Assembly (NCBI GenBank): GCA_023525715.1
Contig: CM042011.1
Span: 56,719,854-56,783,853 of the forward strand
Reading direction: 5' to 3'
Length of the DNA stretch: 64,000 nt
DNA from: Cichorium intybus
Taxonomy: Eukaryota > Streptophyta > Magnoliopsida > Asterales > Asteraceae
In this document: in pieces, positions 23,954 to 35,014 of the stretch
Position numbering within the stretch: the stretch's first letter is position 1
Layout: each line of letters starts with the position of its first letter
Translations under genes and position numbers: made by a program
Notes under the pieces: model-generated
Told to the model about the DNA's origin: nothing
Databases searched by the model: none
Seen by the model: the letters and a program-made list of their open reading frames with translations, nothing else

Positions 23954-26777
23954 TGTGACACCCCATTTCTACTGTTTGCAAATACTATGGTTTTTCATAA
24001 AATTTCATGAATACAAAAATACGGTTTATCAAAAACCGATTATTTTCAAATTTAAAACTGTGGGTGTACAAATCTATATCAAAACTAACCATAGTAAGCA
24101 AGTAAGGATTTAACCTTAAGTCCAAAATAGGAGCTATGTGGGCTCCACTCCAGCTAAACTTCTTCCAATTATAGTATAGCATTTAACCTGGAATACATGG
24201 CATAAAATAGAATACGTAAGACAATAATGTCTCGTGAGTTACATGAGTTTTAGACTCAACCTTTAACTTCTTTACCAACTTATATAAAACTTATAACATA
24301 AACTTTTGTCAAATCTTTATATAAATATCATACTATACTTTTACTTCTTGAAAACATTTCATAACCTTCTTTTGAATAATTACATTCTTTCAAAACTTTG
24401 TAATAGAAACATAGTACAACTCTTTACTTTTCAAGTAATTCATTCTTTGACATACTTTACGAAAATAACATTGTTCTTACTTTCTTTGACTGGTTTTATA
24501 AGTTTGCTGGATTTTTATACTTAGGGCGTTAATCACTAAAAGTGATACCCCAAGTCTCTATGGTTAGAAAGAACGGATCAATCCTTACCATAGAAGTGCT
24601 GAGGCAATCTACTTCGCGATGGGGCTCGCCCCCAGTAGATCCCTTACCTAACCCGGTTAGGTTGGAACATAGTTCCTTTACTAATGCTGCTTGCTACAAT
24701 TACCAGTCATAAAAAAAATATACTTGCTGCTTGCTTAAACATTTCTCATATACATAACTTGTGGCTAGGTGCCAAACTTCATCATAATATGTCTTTATGG
24801 CTATATGCCAAGTATAGCTTTAATCTTATAATGATCACTCGTTTAAAACATATTTTTCTAACATACTAAGCTTTATGCCAAAACATGCTTTCCACGTTTT
24901 ATGGCTATATGCCATTCATATTCAAAAATATATACACTTGTAACCAAAACATACTTTTTACACATCTTGTGGCTATATGCCATTCATATTTGAAAACACA
25001 TATAATTGTAATCAAAATATACTTTTACATAATTTGGTTCTTAGACCAAAACATACTTTCACATAATTGGTTCATAGACCAATATACTATCATTTAACTT
25101 GACTTATAGTTCAAAACATAACTTCAAACATAGCATTATACTTTCATAAACGAATTGATAATAGTACTCTTGCATATAATGTCACATAAAAAGATTTTAT
25201 AAGAAATCTTAAATATACTTACTTGCCATATACCCCAGAATGGGTAAAAATACTGCATGCACTCACCTTTTTACTCTTGAAAGTCGTTTAGACGTCCCTC
25301 GGTTCTTTACCCTTTCGGTGTCCACCTAATTGACTTGCACCTATATATATATAGTATTTGATACATTAATTGCATTTAAATCGACTCTGTAACATGTTAG
25401 AGTCCTTTCTAATACTTTTGTTGATCATAATAAGTAGATAGTTTTAAAATGATCAACTTTAAATAAGTCGTATATTGCACGTATTTTGCTACAGTAGTCT
25501 CAGGAGATCATATTCTAATTCCAACACCTTTCCATGAAGTCTTATGCCATTTTAAACCTGTGTTTCAAGTTTGAAGTTTATCGGACCAATCTAGCTAAAA
25601 TCTCAAAATCAAGTTTGGATGATTACTTGATTTTTAGCCACTGCTTGCTACAGTGATTTTCCGCGAGGTCGGATTATTAATTTAACAATTTCCCATATGT
25701 TTTCATACCATTTTAAGGCCATGGTATGAGTTACGGGTCGATCGGACAAGTCTAACATCGAATTCAAAACTCAAAAAATGGACAGAAGGAATTCCAGGGG
25801 GCACACGACTCGTGTGATTTTCCTTCTATGGGAAACACGACTCGTGTGTTTCCTGGGAAATTTTTCCTTGGCTGATTTTTGTGCTGCACGTCCTTTAGTC
25901 CGAGGGTTAAGTCTTTAATACGTGACTTAATCATTTTAGGGTCATTTTTAAGCCTAAAATAGCAGCTTACTTGTAGTTTTAAACTATGGAATCATCAATT
26001 ACATTCCAAGGTTTCAACAATTCCTGTAATGCCCATTTTTAACCCAAAAACCATTTTGTTAGATTTTTTTGTTTGGTACAGATTTCTTACATTCTTTATG
26101 ACCCTTTGGACTTTCTAAAACAATGGAAATCAGTTTCAAACCCATAAACCCAATTTCTAGGGTTCTTGAGCTCAAAAATCCATTTCTAAAGTTTTAATCA
26201 AAATTCCAAGGATTCTTTGTGATCTAAGTGTATCTAGTTGTTGTTTAAGCATGCTTTGATGGAGATGAACTCCTGGAAACATTCATGATCTTCATCTCAC
26301 GAATTTCCAGGTTCTATGTGGAGAAGATGATGAATAGTAGGATCTTCTTACCTTATTTCCTTAGAATTCTTCAATTCCTTCCTTGTAGAACCTCCTAGAC
26401 TCTTGCTTCTTCCCGTTTCTTCTTCTTCTCTCTCGATCATTCTACAACTTCTGGAGAATGAGTGATAATTCACTCATTTATGTTTATTTTTATTTATAAA
26501 AATTTTGCAAATTTGGTCCCTAAGCTTGCATTCTTTAGACTTTTGACACTAGCACTTATTTTGACCACTTGGAACTATAATTCTTGCATTTTAGTCCTAA
26601 ATCAAAAATAAAATTATATTAATTTCCACATTTGGTCAAATGACCAATTTACCCTTTATGCGAAAAAAATGACTAAATTACCCTTTCAATCATAATTTCT
26701 CATAAAAATGCACAGAAAGCTTTAAATCACACAAAAACTTATTTTACATATTTATTTTATAAATTTGGGTCGTTACA
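23954..26777 (-). repeat. LTR-C of nested element (full, 2824 bp)
   Basis: This is the 5' LTR in the minus-strand sense: its left edge abuts the PBS and its right edge abuts the target duplication GTCGC. TATA box on minus at 26491-26498, preceded by the block CTTAGGGACCAAATTTG (26508-26524). Putative introns: 25341-26351 and 24188-25266, with a 74-nt exon 2 at 25267-25340. Near 25802-25853 are two interrupted palindromes around ACGACTCGT. Confidence 0.93.
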
Positions 26778-26782
26778 GTCGC

Positions 26783-28620
26783 GATCTCTGCCCAGCAGCA
26801 AAAATCAGCCCCCTGTTAAGAGAAGTTTCATTTTAGAATTTGATGTTAGACTTATCCGATTGACTTGAAATTTTAAACATAGGTCTAATATGATATGAAA
26901 CTTCGGGGAAAATTGTCGGAATACGTATACGACCTCCCGAAAGTACTGTAGCAAAATACGTATATTTTGTAAAAATGTATAATTTAAAGAAAGATGGTAA
27001 ATGGGAAGTTTATCATCTAGACATTGTTCGTAATGTTGTTACATTGGACTCTTATGCATTAGAGCCAACTGAAATGACTATTAACCTATTATCATTTGGT
27101 ATATAAATGATTATATAGGTGTGGGACACAATGGTTGTGGTGCACGCAAAGGCAAGAAACAACCGGAATATAAATGCAGCTAGCATCCAGGTGAGTAATC
27201 TCACTGATATCATATGTGATATATGATGATTGATTTGTTACAGGTTGAAATGGCTTCGAGGGACGAATATGACAAGTGTAAAAATATATGTAAACCACAA
27301 GACCAGATAAGCCGTGAGTCATTGCGATGACAAGAACGGAACTGTGAGTCAATACATATATATATACACTATGATATGACAAGACCGGAACCAGCCGTGA
27401 GTCAATAAAATGAAATGACAAGACCGGACCCAGCCGTGAGTCAATAAAATGAAATGACAAGACCAGACCCAGCCGTGAGTCAATAAAACTTATACAGACA
27501 AGACCGGAACCAGCCGTGAGTCTAGGCAACAGCGGGATTTTCCTGTGAGCCACATATTTCAGGCAACAGCGGGCTAACCCGTGAGCCATAATCTATTTGA
27601 AGTAGACTGTTAAATCTAGGCAACAGCGGGCTAACCCGTGAGCCATGGTTTATTTTGATGAGCCAAACTTATATAGACAACAGCGGGCTAACCCGTGAGT
27701 CTAGGCAACAGCGGGCTAACCCGTGAGCCATATTTGATCGTGAAAGAAACTGTTAACAGATGGTGCGGCCTCTTGTGGCTATGATATTGGATGCTATATC
27801 CAACTGGTGCAGCCTATAAGGCTAGGATATGATTATACAGAAATGGTGCAGCATGATGGCTACGATACCGGGTCGTTGAACCCAAACTGGTGCAGCCTGC
27901 GGGCTATGATTTATATGCTAGAAATGCTTTGGTACAGCTCGTATAGCTTTGACAAATAATATTACTTATATAGTCATGATATATAGTATAGTCAGGTATG
28001 ACTAAGAAAGATGGGACAAAAACAGTACAGACTGGATATGATTGGTATGCAAATAACAGACTGGGCATGATAAAGTGTACAATTTCCCGATGTGATTTGA
28101 AAATCACATGATATCATGATTCGGCCGGTAAGGCTACACAGTAGGATGTGAAATCCTGAGATACATACGATTAGCCGGTAAGGCTAGTAGTCTGGGTTCG
28201 ATATCCAGACAGATATACATGTTTGGCCAGAAAAGGCTATGAAACGGGAGTTGATATTGACTGATGAAGTAATAGATATATGTATCATATATAACGAATT
28301 ATATATGGATGTATTTATTGTACACGCTAGATATGATTACTCACTGAGCTTTATAGCTCACGATATTTGTTATTGTCCCTGCAGGTTAGCTTGATACTGA
28401 TAGGGGACAAGATAGAGTCTGTGACGGTGAAGTAGGACTCTTAGATGTTGTCAGTAGCAGCCCGGCTTCAAAGGAGACTATGGTATTATATACTCTCCTT
28501 GATACACTTGTACCCGTGTTTATTAAAATATACCCCTTTGTTATGGTTTTATGTATTGAAACCTTGGTTTTAAATGAAAAATTTTTCAGGGGTGTTTTGT
28601 TTTAAAAGCCGGGTGTTACA
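26783..28620 (+). repeat. Outer Gypsy 5' LTR, right part
   Basis: It continues the LTR interrupted at 10945 and ends GGGTGTTACA. It matches 32848-34685 with around a dozen and a half substitutions by eye. It contains leader exon 2 (27119-27190), intron 2 (27191-28384) and the hairpin series at about 27280-28380. Confidence 0.93.
27284..28380 (+). repeat. Series of short hairpin-forming modules in the LTR
   Basis: Successive modules contain short inverted repeats: 'GCGGGCTAACCCGTGAGCC' repeated several times (27547-27731), 'GCAGCC-N-GGCTATGAT' variants (27755-27912), TGTGATTTGAAAATCACA near 28091, 'GCCGGTAAGGCTA' twice, and GAGCTTTATAGCTC near 28347. A first subset is a tandem repeat of 'GACAAGACCGGAACCAGCCG' followed by TGAGTC (27292-27515). 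The same block is at 33350-34445 in the 3' LTR. Confidence 0.8.
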
Positions 28621-28623
28621 AGT

Positions 28624-28636
28624 TGGTATCAGAGCC
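28624..28636 (+). other. Primer binding site of outer Gypsy
   Basis: TGGTATCAGAGCC follows the end of the 5' LTR after three bases (AGT), matching initiator Met tRNA and defining the plus orientation. Confidence 0.92.
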
Positions 28637-31600
28637 GTGGTTTAAGTGAACTAGGTGTCTATAGAGTAGATTCCTGGACTTAAACATTGAGATAGTAGAC
28701 ATGATGCATAGTTAGGTGTATATAGTTGTTATATTACATATATAACCTAACTGTTGCTAACTTCTGACGTATAAGAAGTATGAACTGTAAATCTCCTTGG
28801 GGGACATTTAGGGCGCGAAGATCTAGGAAATGGACCAACCCTTTCTCAAGACTCCGTTGTATGAGGAGCAAAAAGGGGACGAATAGCAGAAAAATCCACA
28901 TGACAAGCAGTAGTAGCTGTAGTGGTCAGAAAAAAATCGGTTGCTCACCTTGGTTGATATTCAAGGTGAAAGAACAGTAGTTGAGACTACAAGAAAAGCA
29001 GAAAATAATAGTGGACTTCTCAGAAGAAGTTGACACGATTCAGGTCTAGCCTTGAAGGGAAGAGACCAAAACGAAAAGATGATGTAATGTAAGAAGTGCA
29101 GGAAAAGCACTCAGAACATTTTAGAGTTGAGACTCTACTGTTGACAAGATGAAATTGCAGAAAATGGGAGCATATTGCTCGAGTTTGTTGTATGGGACGG
29201 AAGTGGTTCCAGCGTGGAACTATAGATCACTTCCTTATGAAATACTCACATGCTAAATGTGGAGTAACGGGTAATGAACCCAGGAAAGAAAGAAGAAATG
29301 AACGGTCAAAAAGGACCAATGGTACCTTGAGCATTCCAGCAGATTGTGGAAGAAGCTCGTGAGGAGACTGATATGATCTCCGCTATAATTGTTATGAATA
29401 TAACTCGTGTATGTTATATTTGATCCATAAAGCTATGCTTTGGATCGGTGACACTGATGTCTTGTTTAAATATTTCATCAATGATTATGGATGAAAATTT
29501 GAAAGTAGCTATAGCAGATAGCAAATATGTTCTAGATATTGAACACCTGGAAGGTAGTTTGCCTAGGATTTACGGAACCATTTTCCCTATAAATCTGAAG
29601 CAGATGACTACCAGTGAATTTGAAACAATCGTGCGTATGATTTGGTTAGCAATGAATTATGCTACCATGAATTGTAGAAATAAGAACAGTATGGTTCTTA
29701 AAACAGAAATGAAATGGATGGGAATCCATGGTAAATGACCGATGTTGAGAATACCGGTTAATTCTCTTTGCTTAAACTCGGAAAGAGTTAGTAAGAGAAT
29801 GATGTTATAATTGGCATACGTGGTATTGGCCAAATTAGATGAAGCAGTGATAGTAGTGTGCTACTTTAAATAAATTCTCGGATGTTTCTTTTGAAAAGAA
29901 CTTCCAAGATTTCTGCCAGATAGGCGAGAAAAGTTTATGATTAAACTGATTTTGGGAGCCGTTGTTGATATACAGGCTCTATATTGATTAGCATATGTAG
30001 AGATGACAGAGTTGGAAAACAACTAAAAGAAAATGTTGTTTTGTGGTCTCTTATGACCGTATGTGTCATCGTATGGAGCCCTACATTGTTGAAAGGAAGA
30101 AAGACAAGTTGATGCAGATGTGCATTGGCAAATGAGAATTTGATATTCTCGAAACCAGATCGAAAATGAGGTACGGTTGTACCAGACATTGGAGTTAAGT
30201 GAATTGTAAAATTCTCCAAGTATGAAAATTGGGTTAAAAGAAGCTTAATATTCTTTGGGCATGTTAATAATGCCAGAGATGATGAAGTGTATCCAGTGGA
30301 AATACTGATGTGATAAGACAGAAACCGCCTTGGAACCTGACTGAAATTAGTAGTTTCCTTGGATTGGCGAGTTACTATAGGAGAGTTGTAGAAAACTGCT
30401 CATTGAATGCTGTTCAGTTGACTAGAGTTGACTAATAAAAATAAAAAAAAAGTTTGAGTGGTAGAAAGACCACAGGGATCTTGTAAAGGTTTGGAATAAA
30501 CCTTGTTTGAAACTCCGGTGTTAGCATTGATGCTGAGTGGAGAAGACAAATTGGATTATAGAATTGCATCCAGATTTGACTGTAGATGCGTGTTGTTGCA
30601 GTAGCAACTATGATTTTTGGCATTGAAGCTGTGGAAATACTGTTTATATAGTGTAAAGCTTACTGTGTGTATAGATCACAAGAGCTTGAATTGCTTAGTT
30701 GATCAAAAAGGAAGCTAGATATGAGATAATAAAAGATAGATGGATTACTTAAAGATTTCGGTTATGGAATCTTGTACCATCTCAGAAAGGCGGATGTGGC
30801 TATAGATGCCTTGAATTGAAAAGAGTAACCTTTGAAGGTTACATCCACATGTATGAGTGTGGCAAATTTATTACCTGAGTTGATTCGGGTAGCACAGGGA
30901 GAAGTGTGCAAGATTGAAAACGTAAAAAAATGGATAAATTACTAGATATTAGCAGGAGCTAATTGGAAAATCACAGTGATTTAAAACCCTTGGTGGTTGT
31001 GAATGTAGATTCCAAAGTAATTGGAACATGAAAATCATCTTGAAAAGATGTATTTTATACTAGATATGCAGTATACCCGGGGCAATACCAGACTGGATAG
31101 GTCGATAAAACCTATGTGTTGGTGGCCGGGACAGAAGAAAGGTATAGAAAGGCACATGAAAAGTATTTGACTTGTACGTAAAGTAAAGTCAAATCAGTGG
31201 AAACGTGCGAAGAAATTGACCCATGGTTGGCCCCAGAAAAGAAATGGGACAACATTGTTATAGACTTTGCGATAAAGTCTCTGCAAGTACCGTATGTAGA
31301 TGAACAAAGCGACTCAGTGATGCAGAATTTAGAAGATGTGCTTAAAAATTGCACAGCGGACCCTAGTGGAAGAAGAGAAGATTGTCTATCTCTGATAGAT
31401 GTTGCAAGAAATGGCAGCTTACATGCTGTTAGTTTGATGACTCGTATGAAGAATGGTAGGGAAAACCGTGATATCCTTCGATTTTTGGAATGAAGATGTG
31501 GTAAAAAGGTTGGCTAGATCCTAGTTTGTTGTACAAACTGAAGAGGATACTTGATGAGTTCGATCGGAAATGAAGAATGATTAAGAAATTACAAAGTGGT

Positions 31601-31950
31601 ATGTGAATCGCTGAAAATAAGCCCTTGAAATTCCAAGTAAAGGAATAGGGTAATACGAAAAGTAATCCTTTGGAGAGGTTAAAATGTGTTTTGGACGACA
31701 AGAAAGAAATTATGTAGTAATAATTTTCAATAAATTCCTTATGACGAGATGAAGATAGATAAGTAGATATGATACCCGGGACAACCGGAGGAATGATATG
31801 TGGATGGTGATATAACTACGAGATAAGAAGATAGTATGGTTAAGTGCTTAGGAAATATCATAGAGATTCCGACATGATGCGGAAGACCGAAAGCTAGTCG
31901 AGGGAGACATGCCCTCAACTCCTTGTATGATTTCGGGGACGAAATCTTTT
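28637..31950 (+). pseudogene. Degenerate Gypsy gag-pol (protease, RT, RNase H, integrase)
   Basis: Pol order is readable only by switching frames. A protease C-terminal part lies in 29448-29738 (FPINLKQMTTSEFETIV then WLAMNYATMNC). An RT entry motif near 29874 reads FSDVSFEKNFQDFCQ, the counterpart of FPDVFPEDLPGLPP. RT thumb text EISSFLGLASYYRRVVENCS is near 30340-30400. RNase H begins near KFEW at about 30453 and ends near LYHLRKADVAIDAL at about 30775. Integrase starts around LLPELIRVAQGE (30870) with WWPGQKKGIERH near 31125 and KKWDNIVIDFAIK near 31240. Dozens of stops and frameshifts and a large RT deletion (no YMDD seen) make it non-functional. The first 800 bp presumably held gag but no zinc knuckle is visible. 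Confidence 0.85.
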
Positions 31951-31966
31951 GAAGGAGGGGAGAATT
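31951..31966 (+). other. Polypurine tract of outer Gypsy
   Basis: GAAGGAGGGGAGAATT directly precedes the 3' LTR start TGTAACACC, and follows the chromovirus-typical text TTTCGGGGACGAAATC. Confidence 0.9.
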
Positions 31967-34685
31967 TGTAACACCACGACACTTTTGTGAAAGTATTAAA
32001 AGGTTAATCATAGTGTATTTATGATTTAACATGGTGTTCTAAGTATTAGAAAGTAATACTAGAAGAGAAAAGGGTAAATTTGTCATTTTACCACAAAAGG
32101 GTATTTTGGTCATTTGACAAGTGAAGGACCAATTCTGAAAATATTGTTGGTTGCGGCAAAAATGTAAGAAATGAAAGTTTTATTGTAATAAAACTTGATT
32201 TTGTGGTCAAAGTTCAAGAAAATGAACTTAGGGACCAAATTTGTAAATTTTGGAGGTATAAATAGAGAGTTTGACTCTCTTCTTTGACTAGCCATATGTG
32301 CAGCAACGGGAGAAGGTTTGGGTGCGATTTCTGGAAGAATTTTGAAGCTTGAAGCAAGAACTTGGATCAATTGTTGGAAGATGGTGAATTCCAAGCAATT
32401 AAGGTATGTAGATTGCCCTTTTAGTCAAGTTCTTGAAGAAGTTCTTAATGAGTTTTATAGAAACTGAAATTTGTAAATTTCAGTTATGATTATGTGTTTA
32501 AATTGATGTAATGCTTCCATTAAGTCATGCTAAAAAGGACTTAATCAAAGAATATGGAAGTAGGTTGCCATTTTTGATGAAATTGAGAATTTTGCCAAGA
32601 ACCCTAAATCATGAATTTGTGTGATTAAGGTGTTTTTAATGGATAAAAACTTGTTATTAGACAAAGGTTTTAGTCCTAGAACAATCCCTGATCATTAAGT
32701 CGTGTATTAAGGGCTTAAAATGAGAAAATGGGATTTTTGTAGCATAAAAATCGTGATTCTGGTCTGTCCAGCAATGATCGGGTCGCGATCTATGAGAGGA
32801 TCGGGTCGCGATCCATCGAGTCCCGATCTCTAATGAGATAGGGTCGCGATCTCTGCCCAGCAGCAAAAATCAGCCCCCTGTTAAGAGAAGTTTCATTTTA
32901 GAATTTGATGTTAGACTTATCCGATTGTCTTGAAAATTTAAACATAGGTCTAATATGATATGAAACTTCGGGGAAAATTGTCGGAATACGTATACGACCT
33001 CCCGAAAGTACTGTAGCAAAATATGTATATTTTGTAAAAATGTATAATTTAAAGAAAGATGGTAAATGGGAAGTTTATCATCTAGACATTGTTCGTAATG
33101 TTGTTACATTGGACTCTTATGCATTAGAGCCAACTGAAATGACTATTAACCTATTATCATTTGGTATATAAATGATTATATAGGTGTGGGACACAATGGT
33201 TGTGGTGCACGCAAAGGCAAGAAACAACCGGAATATAAATGAAGCTAGCATCCAGGTGAGTAATCTCACTGATATCATATGTGATATATGATGATTGATT
33301 TGTTACAGGTTGAAATGGCTTCGAGGGACGAATATGACAAGTGTAAAAATATATGTAAACCACAAGACCAGATAAGCCGTGAGTCATTGCGATGACAAGA
33401 ACGGAACTGTGAGTCAATACATATATATATACACTATGATATGACAAGACCGGAACCAGCCGTGAGTCAATAAAGTGAAATGACAAGACCGGACCCAGCC
33501 GTGAGTCAATAAAATGAAATGACAAGACCAGACCCAGCCGTGAGTCAATAAAACTTATGCAGACAAGACCGGAACCAGCCGTGAGTCTAGGCAACAGCGG
33601 GATTTTCCTGTGAGCCACATATTTCAGGCAACAGCGGGCTAACCCGTGAGCCATAATCTATTTGAAGTAGACTGTTAAATCTAGGCAACAGCGGGCTAAC
33701 CCGTGAGCCATGGTTTATTTTGATGAGCCAAACTTATATAGACAACAACGGGCTAACCCGTGAGTCTAGGCAACAGCGGGCTAACCCGTGAGCCATATTT
33801 GATCGTGAAAGAAACTGTTAACAGATGGTGCGGCCTCTTGTGGCTATGATATTGGATGCTATATCCAACTGGTGCAGCCTATAAGGCTAGGATATGATTA
33901 TACAAAAATGGTGCAGCATGATGGCTATGATACCGGGTCGTTGAACCCAAACTGGTGCAGCCTGCGGGCTATGATTTATATGCTAGAAATGCTTTGGTAC
34001 AGCTCGTATAGCTTTGACAAATAATATTACTTATATAGTCATGATATATAGTATAGTCAGGTATGACTAAGAAAGATGGGACAAAAACAGTACAGACTGG
34101 ATATGATTGGTATGCAAATAACAGACTGGGCATGATAAAGTGTACAATTTCCCGATGTGATTTGAAAATCACATGATATCATGATTCGGCCGGTAAGGCT
34201 ACACAGTAGGATGTGAAATCCTGAGATACATACGATTAGCCGGTAAGGCTAGTAGTCTGGGTTCAATATCCAGACAGATTTACATGTTTGACCAGAAAAG
34301 GCTATGAAACGGGAGTTGATATTGACTGATGAAGTAATAGATATATGTATCATATATAACGAATTATATATGGATGTATTTATTGTACACGTTAGATATG
34401 ATTACTCACTGAGCTTTATAGCTCACGATATTTGTTATTGTCCCTGCAGGTTAGCTTGATACTGATAGGGGACAAGATAGAGTCCGTGACGGTGAAGTAG
34501 GACTCTTAGATGTTGTCAGTAGCAGCCCGGCTTCAAAGGAGACTATGGTATTATATACTCTCCTTGATACACTTGTACCCGTGTTTATTAAAATATACCC
34601 CTTTGTTATGGTTTTATGTATTGAAACCTTGGTTTTAAATGAAAAATTTTTCAGGGGTGTTTTGTTTTAAAAGCCGGGTGTTACA
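31967..34685 (+). repeat. Outer Gypsy 3' LTR (complete, 2719 bp)
   Basis: The uninterrupted LTR shows the whole layout: TATA box TATAAATA at 32257-32264, putative donor AAG|GTATGT at 32404, acceptor TATATAG| at 33183, a 72-nt exon 2 (33184-33255), donor CCAG|GTGAGTAATC at 33256, hairpin series about 33350-34445, and acceptor CCCTGCAG| at 34449. At 32838-32850 it reads GGGTCGCGATCTC, the empty target site for the nested element found in the 5' LTR. Confidence 0.95.
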
Positions 34686-34880
34686 CCGTGGAACCAATTT
34701 CTTAGGATGGTCGGAGTGGTCTAATGATTGAGCAGGTTCGAGGAGAAAAGAGGGGCGGCACCGCCGACAGCTCGACCCTGCCACCACGAGTTCGAGAAAG
34801 ATGGGAGGAGGAGGGCTTGCTTGCGTTTGGTGAAGTCGGGTGAACCCACAATCCTATAAAAAATTAACCCCTTTCATTCC

Positions 34881-34888
34881 TATAAATA
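34881..34888 (+). promoter_or_regulatory. TATA box of the ALP1-like transposase
   Basis: TATAAATA lies 127 bp before the ATG and is followed by a pyrimidine-rich leader (TTCTTTCTTTCTCTCACATT). The ORF1 element at 46375 has a matching leader, TTCTTTCTTTCTCTCAACAT. Confidence 0.65.
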
Positions 34889-35014
34889 CCCCCTCTCATA
34901 CTTCAAAAATCACACATTTCCCTTCTTTCTTTCTCTCACATTCACTCTTTTTTACCCATTCCAAAAAAATATCACACATTTATTATCCCAATTTCAATTT
35001 AATTTTAAGTTGAA

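Larger units (their letters stand above)
10946..26777 (-). mobile_element. Nested non-coding LTR retrotransposon array (LARD-like, three LTRs)
   Basis: On the minus strand this starts TGTAACGACCC and ends GGGGTGTCACA. Flanks are GTCGA (10941-10945) and GTCGC (26778-26782); the uninterrupted 3' LTR of the host element reads GGGTCGCGATC, confirming a 5-bp target duplication with one later change. Order on plus: full LTR-A, internal A, truncated LTR-B, partial internal B, full LTR-C. PBS copies match initiator Met tRNA and a purine tract lies beside LTR-A. About 9.3 kb of internal DNA holds no gag or pol that I can recognise, so the element must have used proteins from another element: a large retrotransposon derivative. 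The text beside the PPT (revcomp: TTCCGAGGACGGAATCCC) suggests Tekay-type Gypsy ancestry. Confidence 0.9.
10065..34685 (+). mobile_element. Ty3/Gypsy chromovirus-like LTR retrotransposon (outer element)
   Basis: The element starts TGTAACACC and ends GGGTGTTACA, with the 5-bp target duplication CCGTG at 10060-10064 and 34686-34690. The 5' LTR (10065-10945 plus 26783-28620) and 3' LTR (31967-34685) are both 2719 bp once the nested insertion and one TSD copy are removed. A tRNA-iMet type primer site follows the 5' LTR and a purine tract precedes the 3' LTR. The internal part is only about 3.3 kb and holds a ruined pol. LTR ends and the pol-to-PPT text 'TTTCGGGGACGAAATC' fit the Tekay/Del group of chromoviruses. 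The element landed 14 bp outside the TTA of the Harbinger element at 34705. Confidence 0.95.

Noticed and set aside
27191..27243. A 53-nt intron (GTGAGT...TTACAG) inside the outer LTR
   Set aside because: Shorter than plant introns normally are, and the acceptor is not found in the related LTRs; the acceptor at 28384 is the conserved one.
27092..27589. 165-residue minus-strand frame repeated at 33157-33654
   Set aside because: It is the antisense of the LTR hairpin modules; the internal SFIDSRLG repeats mirror the DNA repeats and it lies inside LTRs.
27520..27735. CRISPR-like regular repeats (GGCAACAGCGGGCTAACCCG)
   Set aside because: Spacers are irregular and partly repeated, there are no cas genes, and the host is a plant. 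These are LTR sub-repeats.
28184..28215. tRNA-like T-arm (GGTTCGATATCC) after GCCGGTAAGGC
   Set aside because: There is no acceptor stem or anticodon arm in the right positions; it is one of the LTR hairpins.
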